Shown here one piece after another: positions 1-6,557 of a stretch of DNA of 22,043 nucleotides (position 1 is its first letter; every line of letters starts with the position of its first letter). The notes beneath the pieces are model-generated. The model did no database searches. It was not told the origin of the DNA and saw nothing but the letters and a program-made list of their open reading frames with translations. The position numbers and the translations under genes were made by a program. Source of the stretch: GCA-2746365 sp964651445 (GTDB taxonomy: Bacteria > Pseudomonadota > Gammaproteobacteria > SZUA-229); contig CAZYYW010000035.1 in NCBI GenBank assembly GCA_964651445.1, positions 1 through 22,043 on the forward strand, written 5' to 3'.

Positions 1-59
1 TCCATGATCGGTGTTGCTATTTCAAGTATATCTTCCTCTGTCATTTCTTCAAAATTCAT
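1..59 (-). CDS. 5' end of an unrecognised acidic protein (partial)
   Basis: The minus strand opens with an ATG at 59-57 and runs in frame to the window edge for 19 codons (MNFEEMTEEDILEIATPIM). An AAGGA ribosome binding site lies about eight bases upstream (AAAAAGGAAAAGCAATG on the minus strand), which supports a real start. The visible part is strongly acidic and looks like the first helix of a soluble protein, with no signal peptide. I do not recognise the family, and the rest of the gene lies outside the window. It reads in the same direction as the cytochrome-like gene that precedes it, with 75 bases between them. Confidence 0.6.
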   Translation of the reverse strand, partial: MNFEEMTEEDILEIATPIM

Positions 60-99
60 TGCTTTTCCTTTTTAGTGCTAACGTTTTGTTCAGTATCTG

Positions 100-124
100 A
101 CCCCGGTTTCGTCACCCCGGTTTC
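100..124. repeat. Short direct repeat with a GGGGTCAGA-type end
   Basis: The 11-base sequence ACCCCGGTTTC occurs at 100-110 and again at 114-124, in the spacer between the cytochrome-like gene and the partial gene. Read on the minus strand it gives GAAACCGGGGTGACGAAACC followed by GGGGTCAGATAC. From memory, GGGGTCAGA-type strings recur in intergenic DNA of many environmental gammaproteobacteria, often near REP-associated tyrosine transposase genes. No such gene is in the window, so this is at most a remnant. Confidence 0.3.
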
Positions 125-134
125 TCTCGTTTTA

Positions 135-731
135 TCAATCACAACGAGGATCACCACGCTGGGTCCAGCGTATTACAAAATCAGGGATAGGCAGCGAGTC
201 GCAGCCATTATTTTTTTCACAGATAAAATCCCATTGCGGCGCTGCTTTCTTGTGACAATCTAAACAATTGCCACCAAATTTATTGACTACATGTGTAGTG
301 CCACGAGTCTTTATTTTTGAGTCGTCTGCTGAGACATCCAGCTCAAAGAATTCCCAATCATTGGTTTTGCTATTCCAGCCCTTATGGTGCTTTACCATGA
401 CTTCTGTTGGGATCAATTGCACCACCGAACCTGGTGGATAAATCGCACCTTCCGGTGACATCGCCGCAGCAATAGTATCGTCTAAGTTACCCAGTAGATT
501 ACTTACAAAAAAACCACGAATTGGATACATCTTTTTCAAACAAATAAAAGAATCTACCGTCACTGGAATACCTTTATCAGCGGCCGTTACATCAACCGTC
601 ACCACAGTTGGTATAACATTCTCAGCGTCTGCGACCACATCGGAGCCGGTCATCATACAACCACCACAGACAAGAAACCACAAAAAAACTGATATTTTTA
701 TGGATATTTTTGTTGTTGTGGTTTTTTTCAT
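135..731 (-). CDS. Putative monoheme c-type cytochrome, probable lipoprotein
   Basis: This 198-residue protein has a basic N-terminus, a hydrophobic stretch at about residues 11-22 and a cysteine-rich end to the signal (CGGC, Cys25). That fits export and possibly lipid attachment, although the lipobox is not ideal. Near the C-terminus it has a heme c attachment site CLDCH (156-160), followed by two further cysteines (171 and 177) in the context DFIC...GC that could form a disulfide. The middle segment (YPPGSVVQLIP, then WEFFELDV) looks like a compact beta domain. The layout reminds me of small periplasmic cytochromes of the P460/c' kind, but I cannot assign the family. The frame also opens at a GTG at 758. 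I chose the ATG at 731 because it puts the lysines directly before the hydrophobic segment. Neither start has a clear ribosome site. The gene follows tyrA after about 157 bases with no clear terminator between them. Confidence 0.7.
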   Translation of the reverse strand: MKKTTTTKISIKISVFLWFLVCGGCMMTGSDVVADAENVIPTVVTVDVTAADKGIPVTVDSFICLKKMYPIRGFFVSNLLGNLDDTIAAAMSPEGAIYPPGSVVQLIPTEVMVKHHKGWNSKTNDWEFFELDVSADDSKIKTRGTTHVVNKFGGNCLDCHKKAAPQWDFICEKNNGCDSLPIPDFVIRWTQRGDPRCD

Positions 732-888
732 CGCTGCATTAGGCACTGTTACTTTCACTGTTTATATGTAATAACATGCATCGTAGCATAATCCATAAAC
801 AAACCGAGTCAGAGAGGAATAGTTTCTAATATCAGATAGTTTTTCCATAGCTCCGTTATGTACGGAACTAGTCGGACACGCTGAAATA

Positions 889-1767
889 TCAATGGGTGAA
901 CTTATCGCGGGTCTGTTTTGCCTGAGTAAATACGTCCATTAGTTTTTCACCATCACCCGCCTCCAATGCCTTATATAACATATCCAGTTCATCTTTGTAA
1001 CGTTTCATCATTTCTAGAATGGGCTGTTGGTTGTTCAGGCAAATGTCACGCCACATGGCTGGGTCGCTGGAAGCAATGCGTGTTACATCTCGAAAGCCGC
1101 CTGCTGCAAAACGAAAAACATTTTCAATATCGTCGATATTCTCTAGACAGTGAACTAATCCAAAGGCAATCAGATGCGGTAAATGGCTGGTGGCTGCTAG
1201 CACTTTATCATGGTGTTGCGCGTCCATCGTTTCGACTTCAGCACCGGTTGCTTGCCACAATTGGGTCACCCGTTTTATTGCGGCACTGTCGGTTGCTTCT
1301 GTCGGCGTCAGGATTACGCGACGCTCTTCAAACAACTTTGCAAACGCCGCGCTTGGCCCGTTATTTTCGGTACCGGCAATCGGGTGTCCTGGCACAAAGC
1401 GGTTAGCACTGTCTGTAAAAATATTGTTAGCCAACTGTATCACTTGTTGTTTGGAGCTACCGGCATCGGTTATTACCGCATTATTATTGCCTGCCTGTTT
1501 TAATCCCTTAGCAATTTTTTCAAAGACACTTTGCATGGCACCTAAGGGAACTGAAACAAAAACCAGATCAGCTTGTTTGACTGCATCGCTGATATCGGTT
1601 TCATAGCTATCAATAATATTTAATTGCAGCGCTGTTTTTAAGGTGTATTCACTGCGACCAGCACCTATGATATTTTCGACCACGCCGGCCTGTTTCAAAG
1701 CCAGGCAGAAGGAACCACCAATCAAACCGGTACCAATAACACATAGGTTTTTTATGATTACAGACAT
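889..1767 (-). CDS. tyrA: Prephenate dehydrogenase TyrA
   Basis: TyrA oxidatively decarboxylates prephenate (or arogenate) with NAD(P)+ on the way to tyrosine, in the cytoplasm. The 292 residues begin with a Rossmann fold, GTGLIGGS at 12-19. They continue with TDAGSSK (100-106), the GHPIAGTE substrate loop holding His128, and SHLPH (194-198), all typical of monofunctional TyrA. It is not fused to chorismate mutase (as in enteric TyrA) or to AroA/AroF (as in Pseudomonas). The length is normal for the stand-alone enzyme without an ACT domain. Its ATG lies ten bases inside the end of hisC, so the two are probably translationally coupled. It is the last biosynthetic gene of the gyrA-serC-serA-pheA-hisC-tyrA block. 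Whether it prefers prephenate or arogenate cannot be read from the motifs alone. Confidence 0.95.
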   Translation of the reverse strand: MSVIIKNLCVIGTGLIGGSFCLALKQAGVVENIIGAGRSEYTLKTALQLNIIDSYETDISDAVKQADLVFVSVPLGAMQSVFEKIAKGLKQAGNNNAVITDAGSSKQQVIQLANNIFTDSANRFVPGHPIAGTENNGPSAAFAKLFEERRVILTPTEATDSAAIKRVTQLWQATGAEVETMDAQHHDKVLAATSHLPHLIAFGLVHCLENIDDIENVFRFAAGGFRDVTRIASSDPAMWRDICLNNQQPILEMMKRYKDELDMLYKALEAGDGEKLMDVFTQAKQTRDKFTH

Positions 1768-2876
1768 ACTTTAAGGCTTTCAATAAAGCGTTTATTTTGC
1801 GCTTGCGTGCCGATGGTTATTCTTAAATAGTCGGGCATTGCGTAGTTTGCCACTGGCCTGACAATAACGCCTTCTTGTAATAATTTATTATACAGTGCCA
1901 TGCCTGACTGTTTAACATTCACTGCTATAAAATTACCCATAGTGGGTAAATAAGCCAGCCCCATATCAGAAAATTCATTTTGTAAAAATAATTTACCGGC
2001 ATTATTCATGATGACACTTTTGCAAACGTGCTCGGTATCATCCAGCGAACTGATGGCGGCTGCCTGCGCCAGTGAATTGGTATTAAACGGCTGCCGTACT
2101 CGGTTTAAAACATCGGCAATTTCTGGATTCGACATGGCATAACCTATACGCAAACCCGCCAGCGCAAAAACTTTTGAAAAGGTCTGTGTTACTACCAGGT
2201 TAGGGTATTTCTGCAACCACTGTTTAATTGGCGGTCTGATATTTTCATCCATGTACTCGGTATAGGCGAGATCAAGCACCACAATAATATTGTCTGCGAT
2301 ATTATCAAACAGGGCTTCGAGTTCAGTTGGCGTTAGCCAGGTACCGGTGGGGTTATTTGGGTTTGCAATAAAAACGATGCGGGTTGTGCTATCTATCTGT
2401 CCCAACAACGCTTGTGGATCATGCCCTAGCGGCATGGTTTCGTGATCGACGGCATTGGCTTTGGCAACATTGGCTTTGGCACCCACCGCCTGTACCACTA
2501 TGGGATAAACCGCAAAGGAATGCTCTGAGAAAACGGCAGAATGCGCGGGCGTTAAAAACGCACGGGTGACCAGTTCTAAAATATCGTTAGAACCATTGCC
2601 TAAAGTTATCATGCTGGCAGCTAACTGATAGCGTTTCGCAAGTTTATTGCTTAAAGCAAAACCACCACCATCAGGGTAATAGTTTATCGACGACGCTTCT
2701 TGTTTAATGGCTTCAACGGCTAGCGGGCTAGGCCCTAAAGGGTTTTCATTTGATGCCAGTTTTATCGAGCCGGAGATACCTAATTCACGTTCAAGCTCGG
2801 CAACCGGTTTACCGGGTTGATACGGCGTTAATTTTTGCACACCGGATGTTGCCAGTTCAAGATAGGACATAGCCAT
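1758..2876 (-). CDS. hisC: Histidinol-phosphate / aromatic aminotransferase HisC
   Basis: This is a fold type I PLP aminotransferase of the HisC family, 372 residues. The PLP lysine is Lys235 in TFSK, preceded by ASNENPLGPS (41-50), the NPNNPTG loop (172-178) and the Asp202/Tyr205 pair. The second position of that last motif is Leu (DLAY) where most HisC proteins have Glu. HisC converts imidazole-acetol phosphate to histidinol phosphate. Copies between pheA and tyrA are known in other gammaproteobacteria to serve mainly as aromatic aminotransferases turning phenylpyruvate and hydroxyphenylpyruvate into Phe and Tyr, and the neighbours suggest the same here. The start is four bases after the pheA stop codon. 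A second in-frame ATG two codons later (2870) is also possible. There is no strong ribosome site, consistent with coupling to pheA. Confidence 0.93.
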   Translation of the reverse strand: MAMSYLELATSGVQKLTPYQPGKPVAELERELGISGSIKLASNENPLGPSPLAVEAIKQEASSINYYPDGGGFALSNKLAKRYQLAASMITLGNGSNDILELVTRAFLTPAHSAVFSEHSFAVYPIVVQAVGAKANVAKANAVDHETMPLGHDPQALLGQIDSTTRIVFIANPNNPTGTWLTPTELEALFDNIADNIIVVLDLAYTEYMDENIRPPIKQWLQKYPNLVVTQTFSKVFALAGLRIGYAMSNPEIADVLNRVRQPFNTNSLAQAAAISSLDDTEHVCKSVIMNNAGKLFLQNEFSDMGLAYLPTMGNFIAVNVKQSGMALYNKLLQEGVIVRPVANYAMPDYLRITIGTQAQNKRFIESLKVCL

Positions 2877-2879
2877 ATA

Positions 2880-3974
2880 TTAAAGTACCGCTTTGGGATA
2901 AGAACCAAGAATGGTGACCATGGCAGATGCTTTTTCGATTACCGTGACGGCCTCTCTCAGCAGAGCATCATCTCGATGCCCATCAACGTCGATAAAGAAC
3001 ACGTAATCCCAAACGCCACGGCGTGATGGTCGTGATTCGATATTACTCATACTGATACCGCGATCAGCCAGTGGTTTGAGTAATTCAAACAGAGACCCCG
3101 GTTTGTTATGCACAAATACCAACAAGCTGGTTCGGTCTTCACCACTGGGCGGTGACAAATGCTGACCAATAACCGCAAAACGAGTGGTGTTGTCTGGTTC
3201 GTCTTCTATATCGGTCACCAGCATCGGCATGTCATACAATTCGGCTGCCATTATGCCACCGATGGAGGCAGCATTATTTTCTTTGGCAAATAAAACGGCT
3301 TTGGCATTGCTACTCATGGCGATGCGTTCGGCATTCGGTAAATTTTTATCCAGCCACTGATTGCATTGTGCTAATGATTGTTGATGGGCGTAGACACGTT
3401 CAACTTTTTCTAATGATGGTAACTTGCTCAACAAGTTATGGCGGATACGCAATGCGACTTCACCACTTATGGTGAGTGATGATTTCATGAACAAATCCAG
3501 TGTATGATTAATAACACCCGCGCTGGAATTTTCCACCGGCACCACACCAAAGTTGGCGGCATCGGCTTCCACCACGCGAAACACTTCTTCAATACTATCG
3601 ACTGGCTGCGTTTCTATCTGGTTACCAAAATGTTTGACCGCTGCGGCATGTGTATAGGTGCCTTCGGGACCGAGGAAAGCAACTTTTAAGGGTTTTTCAT
3701 GCGCGAGACATGCTGCCATAATTTCGCGAAAAATACCGGCGATGCTTTCATCTTTGAGGGGCCCCGTATTACGCTGCATTACCGCACGTAAAACCTGCGC
3801 TTCACGTTCAGGACGATAAAAATGCCCGGTTTCACCTTGCTGTTGTTTAACCTTTGCCACTTCCGCCGCACAGGCTGCTCGCTCAGAAACTAACGTTTGA
3901 ATAGAGCGATCTATTTCATCGATGCGTTTGCGTATATCGGCTAGTGGGTCTTCCATATTATCTTTATGGGTCAT
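2880..3974 (-). CDS. pheA: Chorismate mutase-prephenate dehydratase PheA (P-protein)
   Basis: This bifunctional cytoplasmic enzyme converts chorismate to prephenate and then to phenylpyruvate for phenylalanine synthesis. Three domains are visible in 364 residues. The first is an AroQ-type helical chorismate mutase at about 7-92. The second is prephenate dehydratase at about 97-270, with VAFLGPEGTYTH, VPVENS (145-150) and the catalytic TTRF (263-266). The third is an ACT domain at about 282-360 with KPGSL and the ESRP phenylalanine-binding motif (313-316), so feedback inhibition by Phe is expected. A second possible start is Met7, but the first ATG keeps the usual P-protein length. No phenylalanine-rich leader peptide or attenuator is seen in the 66-base gap to serA, which points to transcription from upstream in the operon. 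Confidence 0.97.
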   Translation of the reverse strand: MTHKDNMEDPLADIRKRIDEIDRSIQTLVSERAACAAEVAKVKQQQGETGHFYRPEREAQVLRAVMQRNTGPLKDESIAGIFREIMAACLAHEKPLKVAFLGPEGTYTHAAAVKHFGNQIETQPVDSIEEVFRVVEADAANFGVVPVENSSAGVINHTLDLFMKSSLTISGEVALRIRHNLLSKLPSLEKVERVYAHQQSLAQCNQWLDKNLPNAERIAMSSNAKAVLFAKENNAASIGGIMAAELYDMPMLVTDIEDEPDNTTRFAVIGQHLSPPSGEDRTSLLVFVHNKPGSLFELLKPLADRGISMSNIESRPSRRGVWDYVFFIDVDGHRDDALLREAVTVIEKASAMVTILGSYPKAVL

Positions 3975-4040
3975 TAATATTGTTATTTAAGTTTTTGTTT
4001 TTTAACTTTAAACTGCCAGCTTCAAACTAGCAACCAAGCT

Positions 4041-5204
4041 TTATACTTGGCGTGCTTTCAGTACACCTTCAATGACGCTAAGTTGTGCAATAAGATCATT
4101 GCTTATTTCGCTTTCAATGTCCATTAATGTATACGCTAAATCATTACACGATTCGTTGCGCATATGGTGAATGTTATAGCCCGCATCACCCACCGCTGTG
4201 GAAATTTTAGCAATCATGTCCGGCATATTTTTATGCGTCAAGGCGACGCGCGATTTGCCACCGCGTGGTAATTTAACGGGTGGGAAATTAACCGAGTTGC
4301 TAATGTTGCCGTTTTCCAGAAAATCTTTTATCTGGTCGGCAATCATCATCGCACAATTTTCTTCGGCTTCGGCAGTCGAAGCGCCAAGGTGAGGCAGTGT
4401 AATAACACGATCATTGCCTTTTAATTTTTGCAGCGGGAAATCGCAAACATAAGCATTTAACTTACCGGATTCAAGTGCCGCCAGTACCGCGTCATCATTA
4501 ACAATACCATGGCGGGCGAAGTTTAGTATCACCGCGCCGTCTTTCATGGTTGCGATACGTTGTGCATCTAACAAATCACGGGTGGCATCAATTAGCGGTA
4601 CGTGAAAAGTAACAAAATCAGCTTCTTTAAAAAGCTGATCAATGTTTTCCATTTCTTCTACAAAAGACGACATTTTCCACGCGCTTTTAACGGTAATCGT
4701 CGGGTCAAAACCAACAACGCGCATGCCCAGTGCAACGGCTACATTGGCTATTTCCACGCCGATGGCACCTAACCCAACGACACCCAATGTACGACCGGGT
4801 AATTCGTAACCAACATATTTTTTCTTACCGGCTTCCACGGCTGCATTTTGTTCTTCATCACTGCCTTTTACATTTTCCGCATATTGCCACGCCTGACAGA
4901 TGTTTCGACATGCAAGCAGCATACCCGCAATCACTAATTCTTTAACCGCATTGGCATTGGCGCCCGGCGCATTAAAAACCACAACGCCCTGCTCGCCCAA
5001 TTTTGCCACCGGTACATTATTAGTGCCTGCACCTGCTCGACCCACCACTTTTAAATTTTCTGGAATGTCCATCTCGTGTAAATTTTGTGAGCGTAAAATA
5101 ATCGCGTCCGGGTTATCCGACTCTGGACTTACGGCGTAGAGATCCGTTGGTAAACGGCTTAGGCCTTTATCTGAAATATTGTTGATGGTTTTAATATTAA
5201 ACAT
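4041..5204 (-). CDS. serA: D-3-phosphoglycerate dehydrogenase SerA, short ACT form
   Basis: SerA oxidises 3-phosphoglycerate to 3-phosphohydroxypyruvate, the first step of serine synthesis. The 387 residues hold a substrate-binding half with RAGAGTNNV (56-64), a Rossmann core GLGAIG (144-149), the active-site arginine Arg231 in NFARHG, His272 in PHLGAST, and a C-terminal ACT domain from about 318 that normally senses serine. Two departures stand out. The usual ARGG is ARHG. The DVFxxEP segment that carries the catalytic Glu (Glu269 in E. coli, from memory) reads CDFPLQKL here, with Lys260 in the Glu position. I recall a clade of ~390-residue bacterial SerA proteins with the same CDFP variant, so this may be a family trait rather than loss of function. 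It sits between serC and pheA, pairing it directly with the next enzyme of the pathway. Confidence 0.92.
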   Translation of the reverse strand: MFNIKTINNISDKGLSRLPTDLYAVSPESDNPDAIILRSQNLHEMDIPENLKVVGRAGAGTNNVPVAKLGEQGVVVFNAPGANANAVKELVIAGMLLACRNICQAWQYAENVKGSDEEQNAAVEAGKKKYVGYELPGRTLGVVGLGAIGVEIANVAVALGMRVVGFDPTITVKSAWKMSSFVEEMENIDQLFKEADFVTFHVPLIDATRDLLDAQRIATMKDGAVILNFARHGIVNDDAVLAALESGKLNAYVCDFPLQKLKGNDRVITLPHLGASTAEAEENCAMMIADQIKDFLENGNISNSVNFPPVKLPRGGKSRVALTHKNMPDMIAKISTAVGDAGYNIHHMRNESCNDLAYTLMDIESEISNDLIAQLSVIEGVLKARQV

Positions 5205-5271
5205 GGCTGTACCCGGATAAATTTATTATTGGTAAATGTGTCATTGTGAAATTAGTTGAAGGATGTGTTGA

Positions 5272-5319
5272 GTCAGTCGTCAGCGACTAGTAGACAATTT
5301 CTAGTTGTCAGTCGGCAGT
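5272..5319. repeat. Degenerate GTCAGTCG repeats with small hairpins in the serC-serA gap
   Basis: The 163-base gap between serC and serA contains two near-identical 13-base copies, GTCAGTCGTCAGC (5272-5284) and GTCAGTCGGCAGT (5307-5319). Two small inverted repeats overlap them: AGTCG/CGACT with a four-base loop (5275-5288) and ACTAG/CTAGT (5286-5305). No T-run follows on either strand, so I do not call a terminator. This is the longest gap inside the operon and may hold a processing site or simply repetitive spacer DNA. Confidence 0.4.
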
Positions 5320-5367
5320 TTATAACATGGGTTCCTACTGCTCGTTACTCACGATTAACAACCAACT

Positions 5368-6465
5368 TTATGTATTAGCGTTTTCAAATTCCTGCATAAA
5401 GCTAATCAATGCATCTACGCCTTCTTCTGGCATGGCATTATAAATACTGGCGCGCATGCCACCCACTGAACGGTGGCCTTTTAGTGTTACTAGACCTTTG
5501 CTTGCTGCCTGTGACAAAAATTCTGCATCAAGATCAGCATTGGCAAGTATAAAAGGCACGTTCATCCATGAGCGACAGTGTTTATCCACCGGGTTGCTGT
5601 AGAAAGCTGAGTCGTCAATGGCTTTGTACAAATTTTCGGCTTTACGCTGATTAATGCTTTCGATGGCGGTCATACCGCCCTGCTTTAAACATCTGGCAAA
5701 AACCAGACCCGCTAAATACCAGCTATAAGTCGGTGGTGTGTTGTACATGGAATCATTGTCGACAAAGGTTTTATAATCAAACATCGTAGGCATGGTGCTG
5801 TCGGCATTGCCGATCAGGTCATCACGAACAATGACGATGGTTAAACCCGCAGGGCCAATATTTTTCTGCGCACCGGCGTAGATAATGGCAAATTTAGAGA
5901 CATCAATACGACGTGACAAAATGGTTGACGACATGTCGGCGACCAGCGGTACATCACCGGTATCGGGAATGTAGTCAAACTCCACGCCAACGATGGTTTC
6001 ATTGGGTGTGTAATGCACATAGGCTGCATCCGGATCAAACCTGAGACTGGCGGCATCGGGTACGGTGGTAAAATTGCTATCGCTGGTATCTGCAACCAAG
6101 TTCACATTGCAGAAACGTTTGGCTTCTACCACCGCTTTTTTAGACCATTGCCCAGTAAGTAAATAATCGGCTGATTGCTTTTTTACGCCATTTTTATCAG
6201 TGAGCAGGTTAATCGGTACCATCGCAAACTGACTGCTGGCACCGCCCTGCAAAAACAACACTTTGTAGTTGTCGGGAATTTCCATCAATGCGCGTAAGTC
6301 TGCTTCGGCTTTCGCTGCAATAGACATATAGACTTTGCCGCGATGACTCATTTCCATCACTGACATGCCAGAATCATTCCAGTCCAGCATCTCTGACTGT
6401 GCTTGTTGCAATACGTCTGCGGGTAACGCGGCAGGGCCTGCGCTAAAGTTAAACACTCTGCTCAT
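5368..6465 (-). CDS. serC: Phosphoserine aminotransferase SerC
   Basis: SerC is a PLP enzyme that transfers an amino group from glutamate to 3-phosphohydroxypyruvate (serine synthesis) and also acts on the 4-phosphothreonine precursor of vitamin B6. The 365 residues open with the family signature FNFSAGPAALP. They include HRGK (41-44), GGASSQF (74-80) and the PLP lysine Lys201 in GAQKNIGPAG, all intact. The length is normal for the bacterial enzyme. The gene follows gyrA after 92 bases, the arrangement known from other gammaproteobacterial gyrA-serC-pheA supraoperons. The gap contains an imperfect inverted repeat (TTATCAC 6487-6493 / GTGATAA 6506-6512) but no T-run. The ribosome site before the ATG is weak. 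Confidence 0.97.
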   Translation of the reverse strand: MSRVFNFSAGPAALPADVLQQAQSEMLDWNDSGMSVMEMSHRGKVYMSIAAKAEADLRALMEIPDNYKVLFLQGGASSQFAMVPINLLTDKNGVKKQSADYLLTGQWSKKAVVEAKRFCNVNLVADTSDSNFTTVPDAASLRFDPDAAYVHYTPNETIVGVEFDYIPDTGDVPLVADMSSTILSRRIDVSKFAIIYAGAQKNIGPAGLTIVIVRDDLIGNADSTMPTMFDYKTFVDNDSMYNTPPTYSWYLAGLVFARCLKQGGMTAIESINQRKAENLYKAIDDSAFYSNPVDKHCRSWMNVPFILANADLDAEFLSQAASKGLVTLKGHRSVGGMRASIYNAMPEEGVDALISFMQEFENANT

Positions 6466-6557
6466 AATAATTATTGCACCAGATGATTATCACACTAAAA
6501 CTACAGTGATAAATTAGATTAAGTTAACGAAATAAGTTGTTGATAAATAAATACTTA

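Noticed and set aside
852..866. TCCGT/ACGGA hairpin downstream of tyrA as a terminator
   Set aside because: The stem has only five pairs and no T-run follows on the minus strand.
1190..1606. Plus-strand 138-codon open frame opposite tyrA
   Set aside because: It lies wholly inside the well-supported tyrA gene on the other strand, has no ribosome site or family pattern, and is explained as an antisense shadow.
3975..4040. Phenylalanine attenuator before pheA
   Set aside because: The 66-base gap has no Phe-rich leader peptide and no terminator/antiterminator pair.
6487..6512. TTATCAC/GTGATAA inverted repeat between gyrA and serC as a terminator
   Set aside because: Seven AT-rich pairs, a 12-base loop and no T-run; the operon context argues against termination.
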